Source: Microbacterium lacus
Lineage (GTDB): Bacteria > Actinomycetota > Actinomycetes > Actinomycetales > Microbacteriaceae
Direction: 5' to 3'
DNA length: 64,000 nt
Assembly (NCBI RefSeq): GCF_039531105.1
Contig: NZ_BAAAPK010000001.1
Location: 1,364,001 to 1,428,000 of the forward strand
A program made the position numbers and the translations under genes. The notes below the pieces were generated by a model. The model ran no database searches and had not been told where the DNA came from. It saw only the letters and a program-made list of their open reading frames with translations. Position 1 is the stretch's first letter; the number at the start of each line of letters is the position of its first letter. Shown here one piece after another: positions 35,347-44,559 of this stretch.

Positions 35347-35982
35347 ATGTCGTCCGCTCGTTCCCGCCGCGCCACCGCCGTGGTGATCGCCGCGCTCGCG
35401 CTCGGCCTCTCGCTCGCGGGCTGCAAGCCCGAGCCCGCCACGACATCCGCCCCCGCGCCGAGCGCATCCGCGTCGCCGTCCGCCTCGGCGAATTCGACGG
35501 GGTCGCCGTCGCCCACGGCCCAGGCGGATGCCGGCATCGAACTGCCCGCATCGTGCGAGCAGCTGTATTCGCCCGAGATGCTCGCGGCCCTGCAGGGTCG
35601 CGGTCCGCTGAACGATCCGGGCGTCACCATGACCTCGACTCAGAACGTCGCCGCGCTCGAGCTGCTCTCGTCCGGTGTCGCCACGATCCGCTGCTCGTGG
35701 GGCGTGCCCAGTGACTCCGGCATGGCCACGAACGTCACGATCCTGAGCGCCGAGCAGTCCTCGGCGCTGACCACCGCGCTCGCCGAAGCCGGTTTCGGCT
35801 GCGGCGACGAACTCGGCGGGACCGTGTGCCGCTCCGCGCAGAGCATGGTCAGTCAGGACGACCAGATCGCCGAGCTCACCGAGACCCACGTCTTCCGCGG
35901 CGACGTGTGGATCAGCAGCTACACGATCAACTTCGACGTGCCCGGCTACACCGAGGACGTCGTGGCGACGCTGTGGGGCTGA
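35347..35982 (+). CDS. Lipoprotein of unknown function
   Basis: The 211-residue protein has a lipoprotein signal ending in LAGC at about residue 26 and a Ser/Pro/Ala linker to about residue 60. A globular domain with five further cysteines follows (SCEQLYSPEMLAAL, TIRCSWG, FGCGDELGGTVC). The domain resembles in outline the outer part of the ECF-linked membrane protein at 12190-13317 (cysteine start, CTW/CSW motif). GGAGGT precedes the ATG. Function unknown. Confidence 0.75.
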   Translation: MSSARSRRATAVVIAALALGLSLAGCKPEPATTSAPAPSASASPSASANSTGSPSPTAQADAGIELPASCEQLYSPEMLAALQGRGPLNDPGVTMTSTQNVAALELLSSGVATIRCSWGVPSDSGMATNVTILSAEQSSALTTALAEAGFGCGDELGGTVCRSAQSMVSQDDQIAELTETHVFRGDVWISSYTINFDVPGYTEDVVATLWG

Positions 35983-36187
35983 TTCCCGCGGCATTCCGCT
36001 AGAGTGGATGCCGAGGATCTCGTCACCGACATGGTCGCAGCTCGCAGAAGCGAGTGCCCGTGACCCGGAGGGGCCGACATCCCGTCCCGTGTTCGTGACG
36101 GCTCGCGCCGCCCGCGGGAGCACGCCGACCTCACCGGTCCCGACCGGTCAACGCCGGACCTTTCCGGCACTCACGCTCAGGAGGAGC

Positions 36188-38362
36188 ATGCCGACCACGG
36201 CATCTGCCGCGCAGAAGACGACGGGCTCGAGCTCGTCGCAGCGGCGCAGGAAGCCTTCATCGTCGCGCCGTGACGATGAAGCACCGATCATCCCGATCCT
36301 CGCCCGCAAAGTGCGCGAGATCGAGGCGAAGGCGCAGCGCGGAAAGCTCGGGCCGACCAATCGCGTCAAATTCCAGGTGATCGCCTTCCTCGTGCGCGAG
36401 GAGCGCGCACGGGTCAAGGCCGACACCACGCTGGCCGATGCGGCTCGCGCCGAGCTGCTCAAGAGGCTCGACGGTGTCGCGACGATCCTCGCCAAGACCG
36501 CCGCCCGCGACACCTCGCTCATTCAGCTGCTCGAGGTCGACCAGGCCGCGAGCCCGGTCGCGCGACGGATGCGACGCGACTGGCTGCTGGAATCCGGCGC
36601 CGAGCTCGCCCCCGACGAGCTCATCATCACCGACACCGCCCCGGCCACGGCGCCCGTCGTCTCGCCCGCCCTCGCGCAGCGTCAGGTGGTGCCGCCGGCG
36701 ATCGAGTCCCGCCAGATGGCGAACCCTTTCCTTGCGCCCGATCTCACCGCCCGGGCGCCGCGCGCCACGCCGCGCCGTCGTCTGGACGGCTGGGAGCTCA
36801 TGGGCCCGCTGTACAAGGCGTTCGAGACGGGCGCCGGCGGAGGCCAGGCGTCCATGGAACTCCCGCCGGTACCGGAGTTCGACCGGCTCTCGCCCAAGGG
36901 CCTGGAGATCATGGTCCACCAGTCCCGCTTCCTCGAGGCCGTCCGCGAAGGGCACCGCACGTTCCTCCTCGCCGATGAGCCGGGTCTCGGCAAGACGGCG
37001 GAGTCCGTGCTCGCGGCATCCGTCGCCGATGCGTATCCGCTGCTGGTCGTCGTCCCCAACGTCGTGAAGATGAACTGGGCGCGCGAAGTGCACCGGTGGA
37101 CGCCGCAGCGGCGGGCGACCGTGATCTCGGGTGACGGGGAGAGCATCGACGCATTCGCCGACGTGTTCATCGTCAACTACGAGATCCTCGACCGGCACTT
37201 GTCCTGGCTCAGCTCGATCGGCCTGAAGGGCCTCGTCGTGGATGAGGCGCACTTCATCAAGAACCTGACCTCCCAGCGCTCGCAGAACGTCCTCGCGCTC
37301 GCGGCCCGCATCCGCGAGAGCGTGCGCAACCCGCTGCTGCTGGCCCTCACCGGAACCCCGCTGATCAACGACGTCGAGGACTTCGACGCCATCTGGCGCT
37401 TCCTCGGGTGGACCGACGGTGAGAAGCCGGGCCCGGCGCTGATGGAGAAGCTCGACGAGAGCGGCCTGACTCCGGCCGACAAGGCGTTCTACCCCGAGGC
37501 GCGCGACGCGGTCATCTCGATGGGCATCGTCCGTCGCAAGAAGAAGGACGTCGCTGCCGACCTGCCCGACAAGCTGATCGCCGACCTGCCGGTCGAGCTG
37601 GACGACGAGTACGGGCGATCGATCCGTCAGGCCGAGCGCGAGCTCGGTACGCGTCTGGCCGACCGCTACCGTCGCATCATCGATGCGCGCGGCGACCGCG
37701 GGCTCGCTCCCGGCGACGTCGACGCGGACATCATCCGACTGGTCGCGCAGAACGAGCTCGACGAGTCCAAGGCCGCCGGCACCGGCTCGGAGAACGTCTT
37801 CACGATGGTCCGGCGCATCGGTCAGGCCAAGGCCCTCCTCGCGGCGGACTACGCCGTACAGCTGCAGCGCTCGGTGGGCAAGGTCGTCTTCTTCGCCAAG
37901 CACATCGACGTCATGGACGCCGCGGAGGCGCACTTCGCCGCGGCGGGCCTGCGCACGGTGTCGCTGCGTGGAGACCAGTCCAGCACCGCGCGCCAGCAGG
38001 CGATCGACGACTTCAACAACGACCCCGACGTGGGCATCGCGGTCTGCTCGCTCACTGCGGCCGGCGTCGGCGTCAACATGCAGGCCGCCTCGAACGTCGT
38101 GCTCGCCGAGCTGTCGTGGACCGCCGCCGAGCAGACGCAGGCGATCGACCGGGTGCACCGCATCGGTCAGGACGAGCCGGTCACGGCGTGGCGGATCATC
38201 GCCGCGCACACGATCGACACGAAGATCGCCGAGCTGATCGACTCGAAGCAGGGACTCGCGCAGCGCGCGCTCGACGGCGACGCCGTCGACCCGCAGTCCA
38301 GCGACTCCGTGCAGCTGTCCGCGCTCATGCACCTGACCAGGCAGGCGCTCGGCGCGGAGTGA
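36188..38362 (+). CDS. SNF2-family DEAD/H helicase-like ATPase
   Basis: The 724-residue protein has a basic, Ser-rich N-terminus (residues 1-30), an unknown helical region to about 240, then the SNF2 motor. Motif I is DEPGLGKT, motif II DEAH, motif III ALTGTPL, and the C-lobe carries VFFAKHIDVMD, SLTAAGVGVNMQAASNVV and the motif VI element IDRVHRIGQ. SNF2 proteins remodel DNA-protein or RNA polymerase complexes. No restriction or other defence gene neighbours it, so a housekeeping role is more likely. The ATG at 36188 is behind AGGAG; a TAGAGT box at 36000-36005 could be its promoter with a long 5' leader. A hairpin follows the stop. Confidence 0.9.
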   Translation: MPTTASAAQKTTGSSSSQRRRKPSSSRRDDEAPIIPILARKVREIEAKAQRGKLGPTNRVKFQVIAFLVREERARVKADTTLADAARAELLKRLDGVATILAKTAARDTSLIQLLEVDQAASPVARRMRRDWLLESGAELAPDELIITDTAPATAPVVSPALAQRQVVPPAIESRQMANPFLAPDLTARAPRATPRRRLDGWELMGPLYKAFETGAGGGQASMELPPVPEFDRLSPKGLEIMVHQSRFLEAVREGHRTFLLADEPGLGKTAESVLAASVADAYPLLVVVPNVVKMNWAREVHRWTPQRRATVISGDGESIDAFADVFIVNYEILDRHLSWLSSIGLKGLVVDEAHFIKNLTSQRSQNVLALAARIRESVRNPLLLALTGTPLINDVEDFDAIWRFLGWTDGEKPGPALMEKLDESGLTPADKAFYPEARDAVISMGIVRRKKKDVAADLPDKLIADLPVELDDEYGRSIRQAERELGTRLADRYRRIIDARGDRGLAPGDVDADIIRLVAQNELDESKAAGTGSENVFTMVRRIGQAKALLAADYAVQLQRSVGKVVFFAKHIDVMDAAEAHFAAAGLRTVSLRGDQSSTARQQAIDDFNNDPDVGIAVCSLTAAGVGVNMQAASNVVLAELSWTAAEQTQAIDRVHRIGQDEPVTAWRIIAAHTIDTKIAELIDSKQGLAQRALDGDAVDPQSSDSVQLSALMHLTRQALGAE

Positions 38363-38369
38363 GGCGAAC

Positions 38370-38407
38370 GGATGCCGGACCCCGCCGTGTGGCAGGGTCC
38401 GGCATCC
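38370..38407 (+). terminator. Hairpin after the SNF2 gene
   Basis: GGATGCCGGACCC (38370-38382) and GGGTCCGGCATCC (38395-38407) form a perfect 13-bp stem with a 12-nt loop, directly after the stop codon. A T-run is missing, as is common for GC-rich actinobacterial terminators. Confidence 0.7.
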
Positions 38408-38412
38408 GCCGC

Positions 38413-38418
38413 TAATGT
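38413..38418 (+). promoter_or_regulatory. Candidate -10 box of pfkA
   Basis: TAATGT lies 65 nt before the pfkA ATG, just past the preceding hairpin, and would give a 5' leader of about 60 nt. Confidence 0.4.
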
Positions 38419-38483
38419 CGGGTGAGGCAGCGTCGCCGATTCGTCCCACGACAGCCCGTAGCACCCGAAGCAAGGACCCCCCC

Positions 38484-39512
38484 ATGAAGATCGGCATCCT
38501 GACCAGCGGCGGAGACTGCCCCGGACTGAACGCGGTCATCCGCGGCGTGGTCCTGAAGGGCACCACCGCCTACGATCTCGAGTTCGTCGGCATCCGTGAC
38601 GGCTGGCGCGGCGTGGTGGACGGCGACTTCTTCCCCCTGACCCGCCACGAGGTGAAGGGCCTGTCGAAAGTCGGCGGCACGATCCTCGGGACGAGCCGAA
38701 CGAACCCCTACGAGGGCACCCGTGGAGGCGCGGAGAACATCGCGAAGACTTTGTACGGGCACCGCCTCGACGGCATCATCGCGATCGGCGGCGAGGGAAC
38801 CCTGGCGGCGGCCGACCGGCTGTCCAAGGACGGCATCAACGTGATCGGCGTGCCGAAGACGATCGACAACGACCTGCGGGCCACCGACTACTCGTTCGGA
38901 TTCGACACGGCCGTCAACATCGCCTCCGAGGCGATGGACCGTCTGCGCACGACCGGAGATTCGCACCAGCGCTGCATGGTCGCCGAGGTCATGGGCCGCC
39001 ATGTCGGCTGGATCGCGCTGCACGCCGGCATCGCCGCGGGCGCGCACGCGATCCTCATCCCCGAGGTGCCCCTCACGATCGACGACGTCTGCGAGCTCGT
39101 CACGAAGGCGCACGACCGTGGTCGTGCCCCACTCGTGGTGGTCTCGGAGGGCTTCAAGCTCGCCGGAATGGATGAGGCCTTCAGCGACAAGGGGCTGGAC
39201 GCGTTCAACCGACCTCGACTGGGCGGCATCAGCGAGGTGCTGGCGCCCGAGATCGAGCGGATCACGGGTATCGAGACCCGCGCGACCGTCCTCGGCCACA
39301 TCCAGCGCGGCGGTTCGCCGTCCGGCTTCGACCGGGTGCTGGCCACACGCCTCGGGCTCGCCGCCGCGGACGCGGTGGTCGCCGGTGCATGGGGGCAGAT
39401 GGTCTCGCTCAAGGGCACGGACATCGTGCGCGTGCCCTTCGCCGACGCCCTCGGCGAACTCAACACCGTACCGCTGTACCGCTACGAAGAGGCTGCCGCG
39501 CTGTTCGGCTGA
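38484..39512 (+). CDS. pfkA: 6-phosphofructokinase (actinobacterial type)
   Basis: The 342-residue enzyme phosphorylates fructose 6-phosphate. GGDCPGLNAVIRG is at residues 10-22, GGEGT at 102-106, PKTIDND at 124-130, and late LGHIQRGGSPSGFDR is present. The residue pattern is mixed. Gly in GGEGT (not Asp) points to ATP as phosphoryl donor, while Lys in PKTIDND is the residue found in pyrophosphate-dependent relatives. Such hybrids are known in actinobacterial group III enzymes. Donor preference therefore needs a biochemical answer; ATP is favoured. Confidence 0.93.
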   Translation: MKIGILTSGGDCPGLNAVIRGVVLKGTTAYDLEFVGIRDGWRGVVDGDFFPLTRHEVKGLSKVGGTILGTSRTNPYEGTRGGAENIAKTLYGHRLDGIIAIGGEGTLAAADRLSKDGINVIGVPKTIDNDLRATDYSFGFDTAVNIASEAMDRLRTTGDSHQRCMVAEVMGRHVGWIALHAGIAAGAHAILIPEVPLTIDDVCELVTKAHDRGRAPLVVVSEGFKLAGMDEAFSDKGLDAFNRPRLGGISEVLAPEIERITGIETRATVLGHIQRGGSPSGFDRVLATRLGLAAADAVVAGAWGQMVSLKGTDIVRVPFADALGELNTVPLYRYEEAAALFG

Positions 39513-39551
39513 GCCGACCCGGGCGCCGACCGCGCGGCATCCGCTTCTCGA

Positions 39552-39568
39552 GAACAGGTTTTTCGGCG
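39552..39568 (+). repeat. Direct repeat flanking the DUF559 gene, copy 1
   Basis: GAACAGGTTTTTCGGCG matches GAACAGGCGTTTCGGCG at 40675-40691 in 15 of 17 positions. The two copies bracket the DUF559 gene. An inverted GAACAGG also occurs as CCTGTTC just before the gene's 3' end (near 39616). Confidence 0.6.
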
Positions 39569-39611
39569 GAGCCAGGTGGATCGGGGACTGGTTCTACCTG
39601 TCCTGGTCGCT

Positions 39612-40505
39612 TCACCTGTTCTGAAGCCCCCGCTGGCGGTGAAGACCCTGCGCCACAGCCATGAGCACCGTGTCCCGTACCGCGCTCCACTGGAAGAGGA
39701 TCTGGTGGTAGTCGAAGCGCAGCACGACGTAGCCGCGGGCCACGAGTCGGGCGTCCGCCTCGATGTCGCGTCGGCGGTCTGCCGGCGAACTGTGGTGGGC
39801 GAACCCGTCGATCTGGAGGACGAGCGACTCGCCGATCAGTCCGTCGACCGGGTGACCGTCGATCCACACCTGCTGGACCATCGACACGCCGGCGGCAGCG
39901 AGGCCATGCAGGGCGATGGTCTCCAGCCCTGAGTCGGAGAGCGATGACGCCACCGCGGCCAGTTCCGAAGCGTCTTGACGGCGCCACGCGACGCGCCGAA
40001 GGAGTGCGGCGTCGGTGACCTTCTTGCGAATCGCAGACTCCCATACGGCGATCGCGTCGCGCCGGGGGAGGCACTGAGCCACATGGAAGAGCACATTCAG
40101 GATGCCGTCCTCGTTCGCATTGCGGCCCACCGGTGCCGGGCCCGCTCCCCAGTGCAGGTGCAGCCCGTGGGGGCTGAGGCGCGACGCCGTGCCGTGCACC
40201 GCGACGTGTGTCGGGGTCTCCGGGGTTCTCGACGAATCAGGAACCCACAGGCCGCGCAACGCCGCAGCGCTCACGCACGTCAGCCGACCGCCGACGGACG
40301 CGGCATCCACCCGCCGACGATCGCAGTCCTTCGTCACGATCCAGGACCTGCGGATCCGCCGTGCCTCCCCACTCGCCACGGCCTGCGCGATCACGGCCGC
40401 TCGCCAGCCGGATGCCTTCAGATCCGATGAGTGCGCCACACCGTCGCGTTGCCGCAGCCACGTGAGCATCCGTTCGAGGTCCGCGGAAACGTGGGGGGTC
40501 GGCAT
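39612..40505 (-). CDS. DUF559/Vsr-like nuclease-fold protein with AbiEi-like N-terminus
   Basis: The 297-residue protein has an N-terminal winged-helix-like part (about 5-60: DLERMLTWLRQRDGVAHSSDLKASG), as in proteins labelled AbiEi antitoxin-domain proteins. A middle part follows, then a C-terminal DUF559 region (about 215-285: WIDGHPVDGLIGESLVLQIDGFAHH, then DARLVARGYVVLRFDYHQILF), related to very-short-patch-repair endonucleases. The role of this common actinobacterial family is unknown and no toxin partner is adjacent. It stands alone between pfkA and oligopeptidase B and is flanked by 17-bp direct repeats, which hints at insertion as a unit. Confidence 0.75.
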   Translation of the reverse strand: MPTPHVSADLERMLTWLRQRDGVAHSSDLKASGWRAAVIAQAVASGEARRIRRSWIVTKDCDRRRVDAASVGGRLTCVSAAALRGLWVPDSSRTPETPTHVAVHGTASRLSPHGLHLHWGAGPAPVGRNANEDGILNVLFHVAQCLPRRDAIAVWESAIRKKVTDAALLRRVAWRRQDASELAAVASSLSDSGLETIALHGLAAAGVSMVQQVWIDGHPVDGLIGESLVLQIDGFAHHSSPADRRRDIEADARLVARGYVVLRFDYHQILFQWSAVRDTVLMAVAQGLHRQRGLQNR

Positions 40506-40614
40506 CCGCTCATCATGCCGACCAGGACGAGGGCCGACACGGCGGCGAAAGGATCTGTGGGGGACTCGCAGCGCAGGCCCGCTGGGGAGGAACGGCCGGG
40601 TCGCGCGGACTCAG

Positions 40615-40675
40615 GGCGGTTCGCACGGTCGCGGGGCGGCTCGCACGCTCGCGGGGTCGGCTCGCACGGTCCCAG
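40615..40675 (+). repeat. Three imperfect 20-bp tandem repeats
   Basis: The units at 40615-40634, 40635-40654 and 40655-40675 share GGCTCGCAC(G/C)GTCGCGG-like sequence with one to three differences. They lie in the non-coding 284 bp between the DUF559 gene and oligopeptidase B. No function is visible. Confidence 0.75.
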
Positions 40676-40691
40676 AACAGGCGTTTCGGCG
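40675..40691 (+). repeat. Direct repeat flanking the DUF559 gene, copy 2
   Basis: GAACAGGCGTTTCGGCG is the second copy of the repeat at 39552-39568 (15 of 17 identical). It lies right after the tandem repeats. Confidence 0.6.
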
Positions 40692-40789
40692 AACGCATGC
40701 TGATTAGGGGAGCAAACATCCTGCGTGGGCCGAATCTCCTGATCTGGGCGCAGGCGCGCGCGGGCGAAACCGTGGGTGGATGCCGCGGG

Positions 40790-42904
40790 TCAGGCGTCGG
40801 CGGCGCCCACGACGTCCAGCAGCCACGCGAGCTCGAACGCGCGCTCGCGCCACGCGTTGTAGCGCCCGCTGACGCCGCCGTGTCCGGCGACCATCTCGCA
40901 CTTCAGCAGCGCATCCGCGCCGACCTCCCGGAGCCGGGCGACCCACTTCGCAGGCTCGACGTACATCACGCGGGTGTCGTTGAGGGAGGTGACCGCGAGG
41001 ATGCGGGGATAGGTGACGTCGCGGACGTTCTCGTAGGGCGTGTACGACTTCATGTACGCGTAGACGTCGGCGTTGTGCAGGGGGTCGCCCCACTCGTCCC
41101 ACTCGATCACCGTGAGCGGCAGCGAGGGGTCGAGGATCGTCGTGAGGGCGTCCACGAACGGCACATCGGCCAGGATGCCGGCGAACAGGTCGGGGGCGAG
41201 ATTCGCGATCGCGCCCATGAGGAGCCCACCCGCCGATCCGCCCTCGGCGACCAGCTGCTCGGGAGTCGTGTAGCCCTCGGCCACCAAGTGACGCGCGCAG
41301 TCGACGAAGTCGGTGAACGTGTTGCGCTTGTGCAGGAGTTTGCCGTCCTCGTACCACTGGCGGCCCATCTCGCCGCCGCCGCGCACGTGCGCGACCGCGA
41401 AGATGACACCGCGGTCGAGCTCGGAGAGTCGGGGGACGGAGAAGCCCGGCTCGATCGAGTGCTCGTACGACCCGTAGCCGTAGAGGTGCACCGGACGCGC
41501 GGCCGCGCCGGCCTCGCCGAATGAGCGCTTCCACACGAGGGAGACCGGGACCTGCGTGCCGTCCTGCGCGGTCGCCCACACGCGCGCCTGTGCATAGTCG
41601 GCACTGTCGTAGCCGCCGAGCACCGGCTGACGCTTGCGCAGGAGCAGCTCGCCGGTCGCGACGTCGTAGTCGAACACCGTCCCCGGCGTGATGAACGAGC
41701 CGTATCCGATGCGGATGAGCGGCGGAGCCCACTCCGGGTTGCCTCCCGAGCCCACCGAGTACAGCGGCTCGTCGAATTCCAGCTCGGAGATCGAGCCGTC
41801 GCGGTAGGACAGCATCCCGAGGCGTGCCAGACCCTCGCGGCGGTAGCCGAGCACGGCCCAGTCCCGGAACGTGGACACACCGAGCAGTCGGTGGCCCGGC
41901 TGATGGGGCACGACGACGTCGCGCGGGCCGGTGGGGTCGGATGCCGATACCTTCACGAGTTCGAAATCGAGGGCGCCGTCGTTGTGCAGGATGAAGAGCA
42001 CGTCTTCGCCGTCGATCACGGCGTGCGACGAGTCGTATTCGACCCCCTCCGTGCGCGGCCACACCAGGCGTGGCGCGGAGCGCAGGTCGTCGGCATCCAC
42101 GAGCCATTCCTCGGAGGTGATCGATGACCCCATGCCGATCACGAGGTAGCGGTCGCTGCGGGTGAACCCGGCGCCGAGCCAGAACCGTTCGTCCGGTTCG
42201 TGGAAGAGCTTCACATCGTCCTCGACGGGCGTGCCGAGCTCGTGCAGCCACACGGTGTCGGGGCGCCACGCGTCATCGACGGTGGTGTACACGATGAACC
42301 GGCCGTCGGGGGAGAAGGTCGCACCGGCGAACGTGTCCGGAATCACGTCGGGCAGCTGCTCGCCGGTCACGAGATCGCGGACCCGCACGGTGTAGCGCTC
42401 ATCCCCGGCGACGTCGACCCCGTACAGCATCCGGTCGCCGGCGGTGGTCACCTCGAAGCTCCCGAGCGAGAAGAACTCCTCGCCCTCGGCTTCGACGTTG
42501 CCGTCGAGGAGGACCTGCTCGCCCGGAACCGGGGTATCGGGGGAGAGGACGGGCGGGGTCCAGTCGTCGGGCGAGGTCAGCGGTGCCCGGCACTGGATGC
42601 CGTACTGGCTGCCCTCGACCGTGCGGCCGTAGTACCACCAGTCGCCGCGGCGCGTCGGCACCGAGAGGTCGGTCTCGAGCGTGCGTCCCTTGATCTCGCC
42701 GAAGATGCGCTCCTGGAGCGGGGCGAGGTGCGCCGTGCGGTCCCGCGTGTACGCGTTCTCCGCTTCCAGATGCGCGATGACCTCCGGGTCCTCCTTCGCG
42801 CGGAGCCACTCGTATGCGTCTTCCACGTCGTCGCCGTGGTGCCGGCGGACGATGGGCTTGCGGGGGGCGACGGGCGGAAGGGCGGAAACGGCGTCGGTGG
42901 TCAC
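40790..42904 (-). CDS. ptrB: Oligopeptidase B (S9A prolyl oligopeptidase family)
   Basis: The 704-residue serine peptidase cleaves short peptides after Lys or Arg. A beta-propeller (about residues 75-415) precedes the alpha/beta hydrolase domain. The nucleophile is Ser557 in EGGSAGGLL, the Asp is in TSLNDTRVMY and the His in MVAGHGGVSGR. HVRGGGEMGRQWYEDGK is the family's substrate-side motif. Cytoplasmic, with no signal peptide. The GTG start is supported by TAGCGT 6 nt upstream. Confidence 0.94.
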   Translation of the reverse strand: MTTDAVSALPPVAPRKPIVRRHHGDDVEDAYEWLRAKEDPEVIAHLEAENAYTRDRTAHLAPLQERIFGEIKGRTLETDLSVPTRRGDWWYYGRTVEGSQYGIQCRAPLTSPDDWTPPVLSPDTPVPGEQVLLDGNVEAEGEEFFSLGSFEVTTAGDRMLYGVDVAGDERYTVRVRDLVTGEQLPDVIPDTFAGATFSPDGRFIVYTTVDDAWRPDTVWLHELGTPVEDDVKLFHEPDERFWLGAGFTRSDRYLVIGMGSSITSEEWLVDADDLRSAPRLVWPRTEGVEYDSSHAVIDGEDVLFILHNDGALDFELVKVSASDPTGPRDVVVPHQPGHRLLGVSTFRDWAVLGYRREGLARLGMLSYRDGSISELEFDEPLYSVGSGGNPEWAPPLIRIGYGSFITPGTVFDYDVATGELLLRKRQPVLGGYDSADYAQARVWATAQDGTQVPVSLVWKRSFGEAGAAARPVHLYGYGSYEHSIEPGFSVPRLSELDRGVIFAVAHVRGGGEMGRQWYEDGKLLHKRNTFTDFVDCARHLVAEGYTTPEQLVAEGGSAGGLLMGAIANLAPDLFAGILADVPFVDALTTILDPSLPLTVIEWDEWGDPLHNADVYAYMKSYTPYENVRDVTYPRILAVTSLNDTRVMYVEPAKWVARLREVGADALLKCEMVAGHGGVSGRYNAWRERAFELAWLLDVVGAADA

Positions 42905-42910
42905 CGCTCC

Positions 42911-42916
42911 ACGCTA
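42911..42916 (-). promoter_or_regulatory. -10 box of oligopeptidase B, leaderless arrangement
   Basis: On the minus strand TAGCGT ends 6 nt before the GTG start; it lies between this gene and the MFS gene upstream, so the two are probably separate transcripts. Confidence 0.55.
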
Positions 42917-42930
42917 GCCGAGGGCGCCGC

Positions 42931-44559
42931 TCACGCCTTCTTCGCAGCCGTTTCGCGGGAAGCTCTGACCGGCGCCTCGTTCGGGATGCCGCGCGAGAGC
43001 AGCAGCGAGAGCACGGCGAACAGGATGAGACCGAACAGCGCGACCCGCAGCGCGGACAGCTGGGCGTCTGTGTAGATCTGCTGCAGCTGGCTCGCCTCGT
43101 CGCTCGTGAGTCCCGCGTCGGTGCCGATCTGCTCGACGCTCGCCGCCGGCACGATCTCCACGCCGCCGGAGGTCTTCTGACTGATCGTGGTCTTGACCGC
43201 ATCAGGCAGCGAACTCTGGGCGACTCCGCCCGCGAACGACGTCGCGAGCGCACCGATCAGGATCGATCCGATCAGCGCGGTTCCGAGCGACGAGCCGAGG
43301 TTCTGGAAGACGCCCTGCAGGCCGCCGACCTCGCTGGTGTCCTTGATCGTGACCGCCGACATGTTCACGTTGCCCAGCTGCGAAGCGAGGAGGCCGAGGC
43401 CGCCCCCGGCGAAGAACATCCCGGCCGCGAACGCGATGCTCGCGAGCTCCGGGTCGACGGCGGTCAGCAGCAGCAGGGCGCTCGCGACCAGGATCCACTG
43501 CCCGACCCGCACGATCCGCCGCGGGGACCAGCGGGCGGACAGGCGCGTCCCGAGGATCGAGAACACGATGAGGGCGATCGACAGCGGGAAGATCCGGATG
43601 CCGGTCTCCAGCGCATCGAGTCCGAGGGTCATCTGCAGGTAGACCGGGACCATGAAGAAGAGACCGGCGGTGATCGCGTACTGGGCTCCCAAGACGCTCA
43701 GCCCGCTGCGCAGCTGCCGGAGGTTGAGCAGCTCGACGTGCAGGAGCGGTTCGCGGCCCTTCGCGACCAGGTGGCGCTGGCGGGAGAAGAACAGCACGAG
43801 CAGCACGGCGCCGACCACCATGAACCACGCCGACAGGGAGATGCCCAGGGGTTCGATGGCCACGCCGCCGATCACGGGGGAGTTGAGGGGGATGATCCAT
43901 CCCCACGTCTTGCTCTGCAGCATGCCGAAGACGATGCCGACGAGACCCGCTGCCGACAACAGGACGCTCAGCACATCGATGCGCACGGCCTTGCGCGGCG
44001 AGGTCTCGGCGATCTTCCGCGCGGACAGCACGACGAAGAACATGATGACGACCTCGGCGGCGAACACGTAGCGCCAGCTGAAGTACGTCGTCACGAAGCC
44101 GCCGATGAGGGGACCGGCGGCGACCGCGGCGCCGGAGACCGCACCGATCGTCGCGAAGGCCGTGATGCGGTCCTTGCCCGAGTAGTTGTCGGCGATCAGA
44201 GCCGCGACCGCGGGGATCACGAGCACCGCCCCGAGGCCTTCGATCACGGACCAGCCGAGGAAGAGCACCGCCATGGACGGGCTCAGCGCCGTCGTGAGGG
44301 ATCCGATCGCGTAGACGATCGAGCCGACGATCAGGGCGCGCTTGCGGCCCCAGATGTCACCGAGCTTGGCGCCCAGCAGCATCGTCGCCGCCATCGTGAG
44401 CGTGTAGAACGTGATCGCGCTCTGCATCGCCGTCACGCTGCTGTCGAGATCCTTCACGACGGTCGAGATCGACACGTTCATCACGGTGCCGTCCAGCACC
44501 ATCACGAACTGCGCCGCGCCCAGCACGAGCACCACGAACCACTTCTTCATCGCCGGCAT
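42931..44559 (-). CDS. MFS multidrug exporter, DHA2 (EmrB/QacA) family, 14 helices
   Basis: The 542-residue protein starts MPAMKKWFVV and has about 14 transmembrane helices. Family motifs are LDGTVMNVSISTVVKDL (motif D1), GAKLGDIWGRKRALIVG (motif A) and a motif C-like GPLIGGFVTTYFSWRYVF. Proton-driven export of drugs or dyes is the usual role. No regulator is adjacent. An alternative start three codons later at 44550 cannot be excluded, since GGGAG lies between ideal distances for both. It is divergent from pit. Confidence 0.92.
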   Translation of the reverse strand: MPAMKKWFVVLVLGAAQFVMVLDGTVMNVSISTVVKDLDSSVTAMQSAITFYTLTMAATMLLGAKLGDIWGRKRALIVGSIVYAIGSLTTALSPSMAVLFLGWSVIEGLGAVLVIPAVAALIADNYSGKDRITAFATIGAVSGAAVAAGPLIGGFVTTYFSWRYVFAAEVVIMFFVVLSARKIAETSPRKAVRIDVLSVLLSAAGLVGIVFGMLQSKTWGWIIPLNSPVIGGVAIEPLGISLSAWFMVVGAVLLVLFFSRQRHLVAKGREPLLHVELLNLRQLRSGLSVLGAQYAITAGLFFMVPVYLQMTLGLDALETGIRIFPLSIALIVFSILGTRLSARWSPRRIVRVGQWILVASALLLLTAVDPELASIAFAAGMFFAGGGLGLLASQLGNVNMSAVTIKDTSEVGGLQGVFQNLGSSLGTALIGSILIGALATSFAGGVAQSSLPDAVKTTISQKTSGGVEIVPAASVEQIGTDAGLTSDEASQLQQIYTDAQLSALRVALFGLILFAVLSLLLSRGIPNEAPVRASRETAAKKA

